Below are positions 48,483 through 57,070 of a stretch of DNA of 64,000 nucleotides, piece by piece (the first letter of the stretch is position 1; every line of letters starts with the position of its first letter). The stretch spans positions 96,040 to 160,039 of the forward strand of contig JAIRVH010000137.1 of the NCBI GenBank assembly GCA_031253985.1, read 5' to 3'. This DNA is from Sphingobacterium sp. Its GTDB lineage: Bacteria; Bacteroidota; Bacteroidia; Sphingobacteriales; Sphingobacteriaceae. The notes beneath the pieces were generated by a model that did no database searches, had not been told where the DNA came from, and was given only the letters and a program-made list of their open reading frames with translations. The position numbers and the translations under genes are program-made.

Positions 48483-48737
48483 TTATAGCAATAATTTACT
48501 ATGCCTGCTGTTCCTCCCTTGGCCTTGTTTTCGAATTGAATTTAGCTGTAGTAGTCACCTGCAATATGAAAAAATAAAATGATATTTTTCAGTACAGAAA
48601 TTTTTGAAATGGAAGACTTGGTGTTACTTTATAGTTAACATGTGCCGCTGCTCTTCATGGCTATTTTTGGCTTCCATTTGCACGTGTCAAGCACGCTTGT
48701 AGCACCCTTAAAGCACATTTCACTTTGTGTGTCAACA

Positions 48738-48788
48738 GTACTATATCCGTACTATATCTGTGCTTTATCTGTACTATATCCCTACTGG
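48738..48788. repeat. 11-bp tandem repeat (about 4.5 copies)
   Basis: Units of GTACTATATCY begin at 48738, 48749, 48760 and 48771, with a partial unit at 48782. The third differs at two positions. The surrounding spacer 48483-48977 (495 bp) has no credible gene and is richer in GC than other spacers. One unit is close to one helical turn. Confidence 0.75.
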
Positions 48789-48977
48789 AACCTTGAAGGT
48801 GCTAGCAGGACCACTGCAAGGGGGACTAAAAATACCACGATTCTTAATTTTAAGTTAAATAGAAATTTGTGTATAAATACCTGATTGAGCACCAATTTGA
48901 CGGCATCAAAACCTCGAAGCGGAGGGAAATGTAAACTTCGACACGTAGAGATTTTTGGAAGAGCATCTTGAAATACA

Positions 48978-51299
48978 TCACTGATTACCGGAAAAGCCTA
49001 CACGGACCGCTTTCAGGCCGATCAGACCTTGTAGATCCTCCACCTCAAACTGCTCAATTTCTGTATCCAGTAACCCTTTGTGCTGTAGTAGGTTAATGTA
49101 GCCTAGGTATTCAGTCTCTTCATGTGCATTGGAATATACAATGACCAATTTGCCTTTTTGTGTGATGCGTTCTGTAGAGCCTTTGATCTTGGCTTTATCA
49201 ATGCGCTTCTTGGCAATCTCGTAGCGTACATTGTAGGATCCGTCGATATCGAACTGTTTTTCGTCCATCCGAAAGCGGATGGAAATAGGCGTTGCAAAGA
49301 CCAATACGAGAGAAGTCACCTCGAGCTGATGCGGTAAGGAGGGTTGGAGCTGTCTAAACTCAAGTTCCATCGCACACATCACCTGCAGTTGCCATAGCCG
49401 CAAATTACGTAGGTAGTAGAGCTCAAAATTCCGGCCTGGTGCGATAGAGGCTCCGATATACATATTGTGCTCGATACCATCTGTCTTGTAGCGTTCGTAG
49501 TAATGCGGAAAGTATTCTTGGGCTTCCACCTGCTTTTCATCAAGGATGGCCACCAGCTTTTTGTTGATGATCGTGATGGAACTGTCATAATCCTGCCTGG
49601 CTTCATAAAAACCGCCGATGGCCGGGTTGACCCGCTCAAAATAGCGGTCTATTGCTTCGCTGACGAGGCTATTGTTATTCTTCCTAAAATTCTCCAGAAT
49701 GGGGTGAATATCCTGGTTAAAATAATCGAGCATTAGCTGTTCCGTATCGGTCAGCAGCGCATGCTGCAGCGACGTTAGGTTTCTTTCCAGATCGAACACC
49801 TTTTGCTCAAATAGGGGTAATTTATGCGTTTGGTTGATCGCAGTGAACAGTGCGATCAGGTCCTTGCTCTGATTGATCAGATCTTGGCGGATGGCCTCAT
49901 TGCGGGACTCTGAGGATCCCTGTACGTCGATTTGCCCATAGAGTGGATAGACGTGTTCAAAGACGATTTCCTGTAGGGCATAGTCTTTTCCAAAGGCGCG
50001 GTCGTTGAGGAAATGGACGGCTTCTTCCTGAAAACGCCATTTGACACTCGGGTGGATAGATGTATATTCCTTTTGGATCACCGCTTCGATCTGGTTTTCT
50101 GTTTCCGAAAATGCCTTCGACACTTTATCCTTGATAAAGGGCAAGATGAAGTTGAGTTTGCTGGCATTGACCGAATTGAGTTCCCGCACCCTTGATGAAG
50201 ACATTTCCAGTAAACCCAATACCTTGCCCCCCTCAATTAGGGGAACAAAAATAAAGCTCTTGACCTGTTGCTGCTTGAGCTTGTTGATAAAATAGGCCTG
50301 CTTCGGATCAGCAACCGGCAGTTTGTCGATATCCGGCACAACAAGGTATTCGTCCTTGGTAAGCAAGCTTGCCAAGGTCTCGCTGCAGAGCATGTTTTCA
50401 CACTCGTCGATCGTCGAATCGTAAAGCAGATGACTGTATAGCTGTTTCTCGACGATCCGTAAGTTGTACTCGTTCCGGACCTTTTCAAAGGAGGTCAGTC
50501 CGATGCGTAGATCATTTATTTTATAAATTGACCTGAAAATGCTTTCTATTTCTGCCAGCTGGATCGCACTTTTTTCGCGCAGCAGATTACTCTTGAAGCT
50601 GGATACGGCATTTTCAATGGTGGCATCAAAAAGCGTCATAATGGAAAAGCCTTTTAAAATCCAGCTCTGTTCGGGAAATTTGGACTTCCATAAAGCAATA
50701 TCCGAAAAGTTGTCGACCAGTTCGGTAATATCTTCTGCCGAAAGATCGAGGGCTCGTTCTGTGGGAAGGACATCGATAAAATCGGCATTGAATAGAACGC
50801 GGTAATGATGAATGATATTATTTTTATCTGGAATATCCAAAAATAGGGGCGCATCCATGGCATCGACCTTAAAGCCATAATACTGACTGATGATAACGCA
50901 GCAATTGAGAATATAATAGGTGTCGGGCGAGATGTCGCGAAGACTAAAGTCATAGTGATCGCCTGCATCCTGTAATATTTTTTCCAGTCTTGCTGTGTGG
51001 TTGAACGTATAGAGATGGAAGGGAATGGTAATGGCCTTGATCTCATTATGCGTTAGCGAACTTGGAAACAGATCTGCCAGCAGCACCTTGATTATGGGCT
51101 CATAGCGTTGCAGGTCCTCGGCTTTTTCGACTCCTTCGATAAGTTCGGGGTATTTGCTGATTTCTTTCAGCAGCGATCGGGCATAAGTGGCCTGAAAGTC
51201 GACCGGTGATAAGGCCGCTGCTTCAAAGGATGGTATAATCTTGTGAAAAGCGATCAGGGTTTTAAACGGACTGGAATCAAAGGCGAAATTAAACTGCAT
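48978..51299 (-). CDS. Large GAF-domain protein of unknown function
   Basis: The 773-aa soluble protein has no signal peptide. Residues about 285-405 form a GAF-like domain (VVPDIDKLPVADPKQAYF, SFIFVPLIEGGKVLGLLEMS). The flanking N-terminal (1-270) and C-terminal (410-773) regions are helical and not recognised. It has no kinase, cyclase or DNA-binding output, so it may be a sensor scaffold. It is 138 bp downstream of the IPT/NHL lipoprotein gene on the same strand. Relatives occur in Sphingobacteriaceae as hypothetical GAF proteins. Confidence 0.82.
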   Translation of the reverse strand: MQFNFAFDSSPFKTLIAFHKIIPSFEAAALSPVDFQATYARSLLKEISKYPELIEGVEKAEDLQRYEPIIKVLLADLFPSSLTHNEIKAITIPFHLYTFNHTARLEKILQDAGDHYDFSLRDISPDTYYILNCCVIISQYYGFKVDAMDAPLFLDIPDKNNIIHHYRVLFNADFIDVLPTERALDLSAEDITELVDNFSDIALWKSKFPEQSWILKGFSIMTLFDATIENAVSSFKSNLLREKSAIQLAEIESIFRSIYKINDLRIGLTSFEKVRNEYNLRIVEKQLYSHLLYDSTIDECENMLCSETLASLLTKDEYLVVPDIDKLPVADPKQAYFINKLKQQQVKSFIFVPLIEGGKVLGLLEMSSSRVRELNSVNASKLNFILPFIKDKVSKAFSETENQIEAVIQKEYTSIHPSVKWRFQEEAVHFLNDRAFGKDYALQEIVFEHVYPLYGQIDVQGSSESRNEAIRQDLINQSKDLIALFTAINQTHKLPLFEQKVFDLERNLTSLQHALLTDTEQLMLDYFNQDIHPILENFRKNNNSLVSEAIDRYFERVNPAIGGFYEARQDYDSSITIINKKLVAILDEKQVEAQEYFPHYYERYKTDGIEHNMYIGASIAPGRNFELYYLRNLRLWQLQVMCAMELEFRQLQPSLPHQLEVTSLVLVFATPISIRFRMDEKQFDIDGSYNVRYEIAKKRIDKAKIKGSTERITQKGKLVIVYSNAHEETEYLGYINLLQHKGLLDTEIEQFEVEDLQGLIGLKAVRVGFSGNQ

Positions 51300-51437
51300 A
51301 ATGGTTGTTCCCGACTAAATTAGATATTGCTGGAAGATGTACAAAAATATAAAATAATCGGCGAAAAGAAAATCCAAAGCGGACGAGTGAGGCGTTGCGC
51401 TTTGGATTTCGGGAGGAGCTGTTTGAACTAGCCTGCC

Positions 51438-53240
51438 TTATTTAAACTGGATTTTTCGTATAGAACCGTCATCAGAGGCGACGTAGAGCATATTGTCCTT
51501 ATCGACTGCGATCGCATTGACACCGTTGAACTGTGCTGCTTTGCCAATACCGTCTTTTGCGCTGTTTGTCGGGTTGTTGCCACCAGCAATGGTGGTCACC
51601 ACACCATAGCTATTGACAATCCGTATGCTATAATTGTGGTTGTTGTAGTCATTGTCACAGACGACAAGATATTGGTCTGACCATAGCGTTATACCCGTCG
51701 GAACTCCAAATAATGCGGCGGTGCCCTGTCCATCCTGTGCTAGTTTATGGTTGTTGTTATTGGCACCTGCAAGGAGGTAGAGCCCATTTTGGTCTTTTTT
51801 CCAGATACGCTTGCCGTTTCCATCCGCAAGATAGAAGGTGTTTGCATTTTTCATTTTTGTCATTCCAAGAATGGTAGCGGATTGCTGATAGGTAGGGTCT
51901 ACATTCAAAAAGTTGATATTATACAACCAGCCCATAATATTATCGCCAGCAATCCGGTTGACCACATATTGCTGATTACTGAAATTATTCGCATACAACA
52001 TTGTCTCGCCATCGGCTAAAAGTGCAATTGGGCTCATACCTGTGTTTAAGCGGCGTCCTTCTAAATTGAGGTCGTTGCTACCGGCCCAATGTTCAGTTTG
52101 CTTTGGCATGTTCGGGACAAAGCGGAGTATGCTGGGAACTTCTTTGTTTTTTCCCGTCACATATATCTTTCCGTCGTTACCCAGGGTAATGGCCCAGGGG
52201 GTCATGATAATCAGTTCGGCGTCATTGGCATCAATTATCCCGTCGAGATTGAGGTCTTTTTCGGGTGGGCTCTTTGGCTGATAAATGACGGCCTGTCCGC
52301 TGGCATTGTAGGAAATTGTGCGGTGGTTGGAGGGATCAGTAAAATAGAGCGTGTTGTTATTGTCAACAGCAATACCCTGAATATTTTGGCATCCCAAAGC
52401 CGTTACGCCACTGATCGTGGTTACGTTGGGCAATAAGACGGGTATAGGGGACAAGCTACTCACTGTTTTATTGTTGACGGTGACGGTTAGCAATCCAGTA
52501 GTGGCCTCCGCAGGAATAGTGACAATCAGCTTGTTTTTTGAAGCCTCGTTCACCAAGGCACTTTTTCCATTGAGAGTAACCAGATTTTGCCCCGGTTGGT
52601 CGCCAAAATTTTGACCTAAAATCGTTAAGGTGCCACCCGGAATGCAGGGCGCTGCTTTGGCGAGTGCCTGATTGTCCAGCGCAAGCATGCTACTATAGTT
52701 GATAAAGGAAGATAGGGCAAATACAGCAAATGCAGTGTTGCTGCTGATGGAATTGCTGAACAGTTGTACCCCATTTAAATAGACCATACTGTTGATGACC
52801 TGAACAGTAATGGTTTTGCCGCTTAGCGTGATCAGTTTCTTATCGGCCGTTAAATCGCTCAATGAAAAGCGGCCCTTGACAATATAGTCCTTCATGGAAG
52901 AGCCATCTTTGAAATCGGACCCGTTGCTGCCGTTTGCTGCCTTTAACCTAGGCTGGTCCTGGCTGCTCTCGGATGCAGATTGGAGCCTATTCTTTGCGAT
53001 AGACACATCAGCAAGGACGCGGTCGCTCAGGGTAAAGACCGTGATCCCCTGACTAAGCTCTTCTTCAGAAAGCGCGGCATTTTTAAAGTCGGCTGTAAAA
53101 GATTTCAGTGAATCGATTCCCGTCAGCACATCTTCGAGTTTCGATTTGATACTTTGTTCCGGAGGATTGTCTTTATCCTTGTGACAGGCTTGGATACCCA
53201 AAACAATGAATATTCCAAAAAAAATAAAAAATCTATTCAT
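51438..53240 (-). CDS. Lipoprotein with IPT/TIG domain and NHL-type beta-propeller
   Basis: Start at 53240 (MNRFFIFFGIFIVLGIQACH) gives a lipobox GIQAC; the open frame extends 18 codons further up. The 600-aa mature protein has a low-complexity N-terminal part, an IPT/TIG domain (about 205-265, GGTLTILGQNFGDQPGQNL) and NHL repeats forming a propeller (about 275-600, LYFTDPSNHRTISYNASG and VNAIAVDKDNMLYVASDDGS). An EF-hand-like calcium loop DLNLDGIIDANDAE is inserted between blades. Typical role: surface binding of glycans or proteins. Its promoter region holds the 22-bp palindrome. Confidence 0.88.
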   Translation of the reverse strand: MNRFFIFFGIFIVLGIQACHKDKDNPPEQSIKSKLEDVLTGIDSLKSFTADFKNAALSEEELSQGITVFTLSDRVLADVSIAKNRLQSASESSQDQPRLKAANGSNGSDFKDGSSMKDYIVKGRFSLSDLTADKKLITLSGKTITVQVINSMVYLNGVQLFSNSISSNTAFAVFALSSFINYSSMLALDNQALAKAAPCIPGGTLTILGQNFGDQPGQNLVTLNGKSALVNEASKNKLIVTIPAEATTGLLTVTVNNKTVSSLSPIPVLLPNVTTISGVTALGCQNIQGIAVDNNNTLYFTDPSNHRTISYNASGQAVIYQPKSPPEKDLNLDGIIDANDAELIIMTPWAITLGNDGKIYVTGKNKEVPSILRFVPNMPKQTEHWAGSNDLNLEGRRLNTGMSPIALLADGETMLYANNFSNQQYVVNRIAGDNIMGWLYNINFLNVDPTYQQSATILGMTKMKNANTFYLADGNGKRIWKKDQNGLYLLAGANNNNHKLAQDGQGTAALFGVPTGITLWSDQYLVVCDNDYNNHNYSIRIVNSYGVVTTIAGGNNPTNSAKDGIGKAAQFNGVNAIAVDKDNMLYVASDDGSIRKIQFK

Positions 53241-53353
53241 GATATATGTTTTTAAATGGCTCTTATGTTTGCTTGAAGACAGTCGGGTTTTCATGGTTTC
53301 ATGTTAAGTAGGTAATGATGACTGTTAAAATTACCAGTCCTGATGAACTGTTG

Positions 53354-53375
53354 AAATACCCACTAGTGGGTATTT
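53354..53375. promoter_or_regulatory. 22-bp perfect palindrome in the divergent lipoprotein/luxR spacer
   Basis: The sequence from 53354 to 53375 is fully self-complementary with core ACCCACTAGTGGGT and no loop. It lies about 114 bp from the lipoprotein start and 160 bp from the LuxR-type start, a good candidate operator for a dimeric regulator. Confidence 0.6.
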
Positions 53376-53534
53376 GTGAACGGTTTGACTTTCGGCTGCC
53401 AGGGCTGGGAAGCGCTTGGTCTTGGAGGGTTTCATTGATGCAAATTGTGGCTAGCGGCGGGGTAGGACGGGGGAAAAATTATTTTTGCTGGTCTTGTAAA
53501 TTATGGTTAAATTTAATAAAGTCAATGTTGGCCT

Positions 53535-54296
53535 ATGGAACGTCTTTTTAGCTCAGAGAGTCTAGCCATGTATTACGATGAAGATCGCGATATTTTCATG
53601 GGTAAATGGGACAACTGCAATGAAGCCGAAAAGCTCATCGCGGGAATCAAAGAGTACAAGGGAATTTTTGAGAAAATAGTACCTGGAAAGATCATCTGGG
53701 ATCTCTCGTCCATGAGTTATACTATTCCGACAGAACTACAAAACTGGATTCTTGATTTTTTGGATATACCTGCGTGCCGACATGGTATAGACTATAAAGT
53801 TGCGCATATCTTAAGTCCCGATATCTACGCGAGCATCAGCGTGATGAATATGTACGTGGATGGGAAAACAACTTTCAGGCCCCATTTCTTTTCGCATGAA
53901 AATATCGCACTGGACTGGGTCAACTTAGCGACCAAAGGATCTGTTTCTGAAACGGAAATCTTGCCGCCATTACTGAAAGTCGAGTCTTTGCTCAATGAGA
54001 ATAAGGGCCGGATTACCCTCGATGTGGACACTGCGGAAGTTCCGGAATATCTGCTGGATATTCTTAGAGTTATCAAGAACCGGTGTTTTTTTTCAGCGGG
54101 GATTCGAAACTATATGCAGCTTACCGCACGGGAGAAAGTGATTCTGACGCTGATCTTACAGGGAAAGCCCAATAAAAATATTGCGGATATGCTATGCATC
54201 TCCTGTGAAACCGTGAAGACCCACCGGCGCAATCTGCTTCGAAAACTGCAGTGCAAGAACATGAACGAACTAATGCGGTTCCAGATATTTTTGTAG
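53535..54296 (+). CDS. LuxR-type (GerE helix-turn-helix) regulator with STAS-like N-terminal half
   Basis: The 253-aa protein ends with a GerE helix-turn-helix (about 195-250; LTAREKVILTLILQGKPNKN, then IADMLCISCETVKTHRRNLL). The N-terminal 190 residues contain a region resembling SpoIIAA/STAS-like folds (KIIWDLSSMSY, LQNWILDFLDIP). No receiver domain or autoinducer pocket is evident. It is divergent from the IPT/NHL lipoprotein and GAF genes and may act through the 22-bp palindrome. Confidence 0.88.
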   Translation: MERLFSSESLAMYYDEDRDIFMGKWDNCNEAEKLIAGIKEYKGIFEKIVPGKIIWDLSSMSYTIPTELQNWILDFLDIPACRHGIDYKVAHILSPDIYASISVMNMYVDGKTTFRPHFFSHENIALDWVNLATKGSVSETEILPPLLKVESLLNENKGRITLDVDTAEVPEYLLDILRVIKNRCFFSAGIRNYMQLTAREKVILTLILQGKPNKNIADMLCISCETVKTHRRNLLRKLQCKNMNELMRFQIFL

Positions 54297-54306
54297 CCCC
54301 GACGAT

Positions 54307-54513
54307 ATGGAGGATAACATGAACAACTAGCTGGATAATTCTGGATCTGACAACGAATATGTCGATTCTGAGGGGAATACCGATTATGATGAAAAGGAGT
54401 ATTTTTACAACAAATACCAACAAATGCTGAGTAAGTTGGTGGAGATCAAAAAAGACGGTGCTACGGAGAAAGCAAAGCTGCATAAATTTGTTGTTGGACG
54501 ACGCTATCTGTGA
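54307..54513 (+). pseudogene. Small acidic ORF interrupted by an in-frame TAG at codon 8
   Basis: ATG at 54307 begins MEDNMNN, then TAG at 54328-54330, then an open run of about 60 codons (LDNSGSDNEYVDSEGNTDYD and on to KFVVGRRYL) to TGA at 54511. The composition after the TAG is acidic, then lysine-rich, and looks coding. It follows the LuxR-type stop by 10 bp. The TAG may be a nonsense mutation, a sequencing error or a misplaced start; no good later ATG exists until 54423. It overlaps the convergent response regulator by 10 bp. Confidence 0.5.
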
Positions 54514-55208
54514 CCAAATTTCGTTTTAACTTTTGATCTGTATGTGTCTCCAATGGGTAGATGCTTTCCAGCAATAACGAACTTGCCCTTTTCAAAATAG
54601 CTGATTTTTTTCATGTTTACGATATACGATTTATGAATGCGGATAAAACTGGAATCGGGAAGTGCCGCTTCCATATGTTTGAGTCTCTCCAAAGTTGTTA
54701 TTCTGCCTGTAGTTGTGTGACAGATCACATAGTTCCCAAGGCCTTCTATATACAAAATAGCATCAAACTCCACCCACATTACCTTATAAGCTGTTTTTAA
54801 CGTCAGGTGTCCGTTATATCTGGTTGCCAGTTTGGTTTCTATACGCAGCTTTGCTTTTGAAACAGCAAGTAAAAACCGGTCAAATGTAATTGGTTTCAAT
54901 AAATAATCAACCACATCGTGTTCATAGCCTTTAACCGCATAGGCTGAATATGCGGTCGTTAAAACGACCATGATCCCGCTGTCCTTTATCAGCTCCAGCA
55001 TCTCCATGCCAGTCACTTTTGGCATCTGTATATCCATGAAAACAACATCTGCCATTCCGTTTTTAATGGTCTGTATTGCCTCCGTTGCCTCCGTAGTTCT
55101 AAGTACGAGTTGCATGTTGGGGATTTTTTTGATATAACTTGACAACAGACGGATGGCTGGGTGTTCGTCGTCAACCACAATACAACGAATCGGATGTTTA
55201 TTTTCCAT
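54504..55208 (-). CDS. LytTR-family response regulator without an intact kinase
   Basis: Start at 55208 (MENKHPIRCIVVDDE) is chosen; upstream codons lie in the kinase frame. The receiver domain has VVDDE, phospho-Asp59 in VVFMDIQMPK and Lys in LLKPIT. The LytTR domain (about 135-230) has YKVMWVEFDAILYIEGLGNY. It overlaps the end of the kinase remnant by 11 bp, like the pair at 4.6-6.1 kb. The response regulator looks intact, but its partner kinase has lost its phosphoacceptor region, so it may be orphaned or served by another kinase. Confidence 0.9.
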   Translation of the reverse strand: MENKHPIRCIVVDDEHPAIRLLSSYIKKIPNMQLVLRTTEATEAIQTIKNGMADVVFMDIQMPKVTGMEMLELIKDSGIMVVLTTAYSAYAVKGYEHDVVDYLLKPITFDRFLLAVSKAKLRIETKLATRYNGHLTLKTAYKVMWVEFDAILYIEGLGNYVICHTTTGRITTLERLKHMEAALPDSSFIRIHKSYIVNMKKISYFEKGKFVIAGKHLPIGDTYRSKVKTKFGHR

Positions 55209-55697
55209 ATTGTATTTGCAGTTTGATGGTGAACCAACGGTCGTTTTCATCTATTAGTAACTCGTGGCTGTTCGGATAAAGAAGTTCCATTCGTCTTTTA
55301 ACATTGCTGATGCCAATTCCATGGACGGCCGGTGTTAGCTTTGGGCCGACCAGATTGCGGCAGCTGAAATTTAGCGCATACTTATTGTTTTCTAGGATCA
55401 CTTTAAGCCAGTTCTCATCAGGGCGGATGTTTCCGTGTTTAAATGCATTTTCAATAAAAGGGATAAGTAATAATGGCGGTATCGTCAGGTCGGGTTCAAC
55501 AACATCATGTTTAACACGGATGTTGGTTGGCGGTTCAAAACGAAGTTGTTGCAAGGCTATGTACCGTTCCATATTTTCAACTTCCTGACCGATAGTTGCA
55601 GTGTTTTTAATTTAAGCTTGATGTAGACAGGGTAGGCGATAAGAGTGCTGCTGATAGCAATAGCACAGGCGAATATGTATAAATAGAGAAGTGACAT
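55198..55697 (-). pseudogene. LytS-type histidine kinase with internal deletion of the phosphoacceptor domain
   Basis: From ATG at 55697 the frame reads a membrane helix (MSLLYLYIFACAIAISSTLI) and linker (KLKLKT), then runs into a TAG at 55557-55559. In the next frame the kinase resumes at GQEVENMERYIALQQLRFEP (near 55590) and continues through the ATPase N-box IENAFKHG to the stop at 55198. The segment that should carry QxNPHFLFN is missing and the frame changes at the junction (about 55600-55615), so the gene is broken by an internal deletion. Its stop overlaps the response regulator start. Confidence 0.82.
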
Positions 55698-56109
55698 GAA
55701 TAGAAATTTTCCGACAATTACTCCGGGCTTATTATATCATGATGCCCCGGAAATGATAAAATGGCTTTGTGAGGTTTTTGATTTTGAGCAAAAGACGCTG
55801 ATCCCTGGACAAAACGGTGGAATTCTCCACGCGCATCTAACCTTTGCTAATGGGGGAGTGATGTTATCCTCGGTAGAAAATTATGAATATGCCCATTGGT
55901 GTAGATCACCGTTGCAGACGGGAATAAGTACGGTAGAGATCATTGTATTCGTGGAAGATATTGAAAAGCATTACCATCATGTACAGCAGAAGGGAGCTAA
56001 CATTATTATGTTCCTGGAAGAAAAAATGTATGGGGGGAAAGGTTATTCAGTTAAAGATCCAGAAGGTTATATTTGGGCTTTTGGTTCGTATGATCCTTGG
56101 CAAAGCTAA
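55696..56109 (+). CDS. VOC-family (glyoxalase-fold) protein, PhnB-like
   Basis: The 137-aa single-chain VOC protein has ITPGLLYHDAPEMIKWLCEV, VEIIVFVEDIEKHYHHVQQK and the C-terminal YSVKDPEGYIWAFGSYDP. It lacks a clear complete metal-ligand set and could be a binding or enzyme protein; substrate unknown. Its start codon overlaps the start codon of the antisense kinase remnant by 2 bp. Confidence 0.88.
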   Translation: MNRNFPTITPGLLYHDAPEMIKWLCEVFDFEQKTLIPGQNGGILHAHLTFANGGVMLSSVENYEYAHWCRSPLQTGISTVEIIVFVEDIEKHYHHVQQKGANIIMFLEEKMYGGKGYSVKDPEGYIWAFGSYDPWQS

Positions 56110-56210
56110 TCGGCTGCTCGTCGCCTTATGCGCTAGGAGTTGATTTAACGAAGCTTATCAGCATTGACATACGCATCGCTATTGTTTGATGGTTTTGGAG
56201 ATGTTGAATT

Positions 56211-56256
56211 CGCCTATTATATTAACATTGTTTTTCGAAAGAATAATAGGCGTTTT
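56211..56256 (+). terminator. Probable terminator after the VOC gene
   Basis: A perfect 10-bp stem (56211-56220 with 56243-56252) with a 22-base loop is followed by TTTT. The loop is long, so confidence is moderate. The rest of the spacer to 56371 shows no gene. Confidence 0.5.
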
Positions 56257-56371
56257 GGGATATTAGGTTATCCATTTTAAAGAGTATTTGCAGGGAATCT
56301 AGGATTTTTAAGAGATTGAGGACTATATTCAAAAAACTTACCTAGAGATTTAAAGCTAAAGATTAAAAATT

Positions 56372-56783
56372 ATGAAGAATTTATATTTAATACAGATTGG
56401 ACTTTTAACTTTTTTATTTAATAGCTGTAATACAGGTTATAAGAAAGATGATCAAGGTATTTATTTTGGATGATAAAAATATATTTTATACCGATGAGCA
56501 GATTCCTGGGGCAGATGTGTCGAGTTTCGAAGTCGTCGACGAAAAGAGTAATGTATCAAAAGATAAAAACAGTTACTATTATTGTAGCTATCGGATACCG
56601 GTAAAAGATTATATGACTTTTGAGCAAATAAAGGGTGATTACTGGAAAGACAAATACCATGTTTATGATATCTCCAAGGCTTTCTACGGCCAGGATTGCA
56701 TTCTAACAGGAATGGATCCTCAAACGGCAAAAGCCGTACGCGATAGAAATTACATCCGGGATAAAAACGGTAAATGTCCATGA
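56372..56783 (+). pseudogene. DKNYY-family lipoprotein broken by a one-base frameshift
   Basis: ATG at 56372 opens a lipoprotein leader (MKNLYLIQIGLLTFLFNSCN, lipobox FNSC), then GYKKDDQGIYFG and a TGA at 56471. One frame over, the protein continues as DDKNIFYTDEQIPGADVSSF and DKNSYYYCSYRIP, the repeated D-K-N-x-x-Y pattern of the DKNYY family, up to the stop at 56783. Removing one G from the GG at 56468-56469 would fuse the two parts cleanly (GIYF-DDKN). Either a recent frameshift mutation or a sequencing error. Function of the family is unknown. Confidence 0.75.
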
Positions 56784-56828
56784 TGAAAATAATAGCCCAG
56801 CTGCTATTTTTAAAGCATATGAAGGGCC

Positions 56829-57001
56829 TTAATCCAATAGATAGATCTTCTTTTCTTTTAAATTGAATCCAAGCTTTTTGCCCAGCCAATTGATGCTAGT
56901 TTTTCCTTCATAGATCAATCCTTCAACAAAAAAGACCGTTGGATTTCATCTAAACCGTAAAACTGGGCTGTTGACTTAGCGATTCTATAAAATATGATGA
57001 C
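56829..57001 (-). pseudogene. C-terminal fragment of an unidentified protein
   Basis: On the minus strand the reading VIIFYRIAKSTAQFYGLDEI runs to a poly-T tract and continues one frame over as FFVEGLIYEGKTSINWLGKK, ending KEKKIYLLD with TAA at 56829-56831. There is no start and an upstream TGA, so this is a truncated, frameshifted remnant. Not recognised. Confidence 0.5.
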
Positions 57002-57070
57002 CTTTCAGTGCAGTATCCAATATTCGATTAAGCAAGCAGATTTGTGGAATAAGAGAGATATTTAATTTGA

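Noticed and set aside
48738..48788. Tandem repeat considered as CRISPR or origin iterons
   Set aside because: Units are only 11 bp with no spacers, and no replication or Cas gene is near.
48642..48884. 80-codon plus-strand open frame through the 11-bp repeat
   Set aside because: The frame owes its Tyr/Leu-rich stretch to the tandem repeat, and nothing resembles a domain or signal.
53315..53551. 78-codon plus-strand open frame across the palindrome
   Set aside because: It spans the likely operator and overlaps the LuxR-type start; no family pattern.
56461..56889. 142-codon minus-strand open frame
   Set aside because: It is antisense to the DKNYY reading and crosses the fragment at 56829-57001 in the wrong frame; the other two readings explain the region better.
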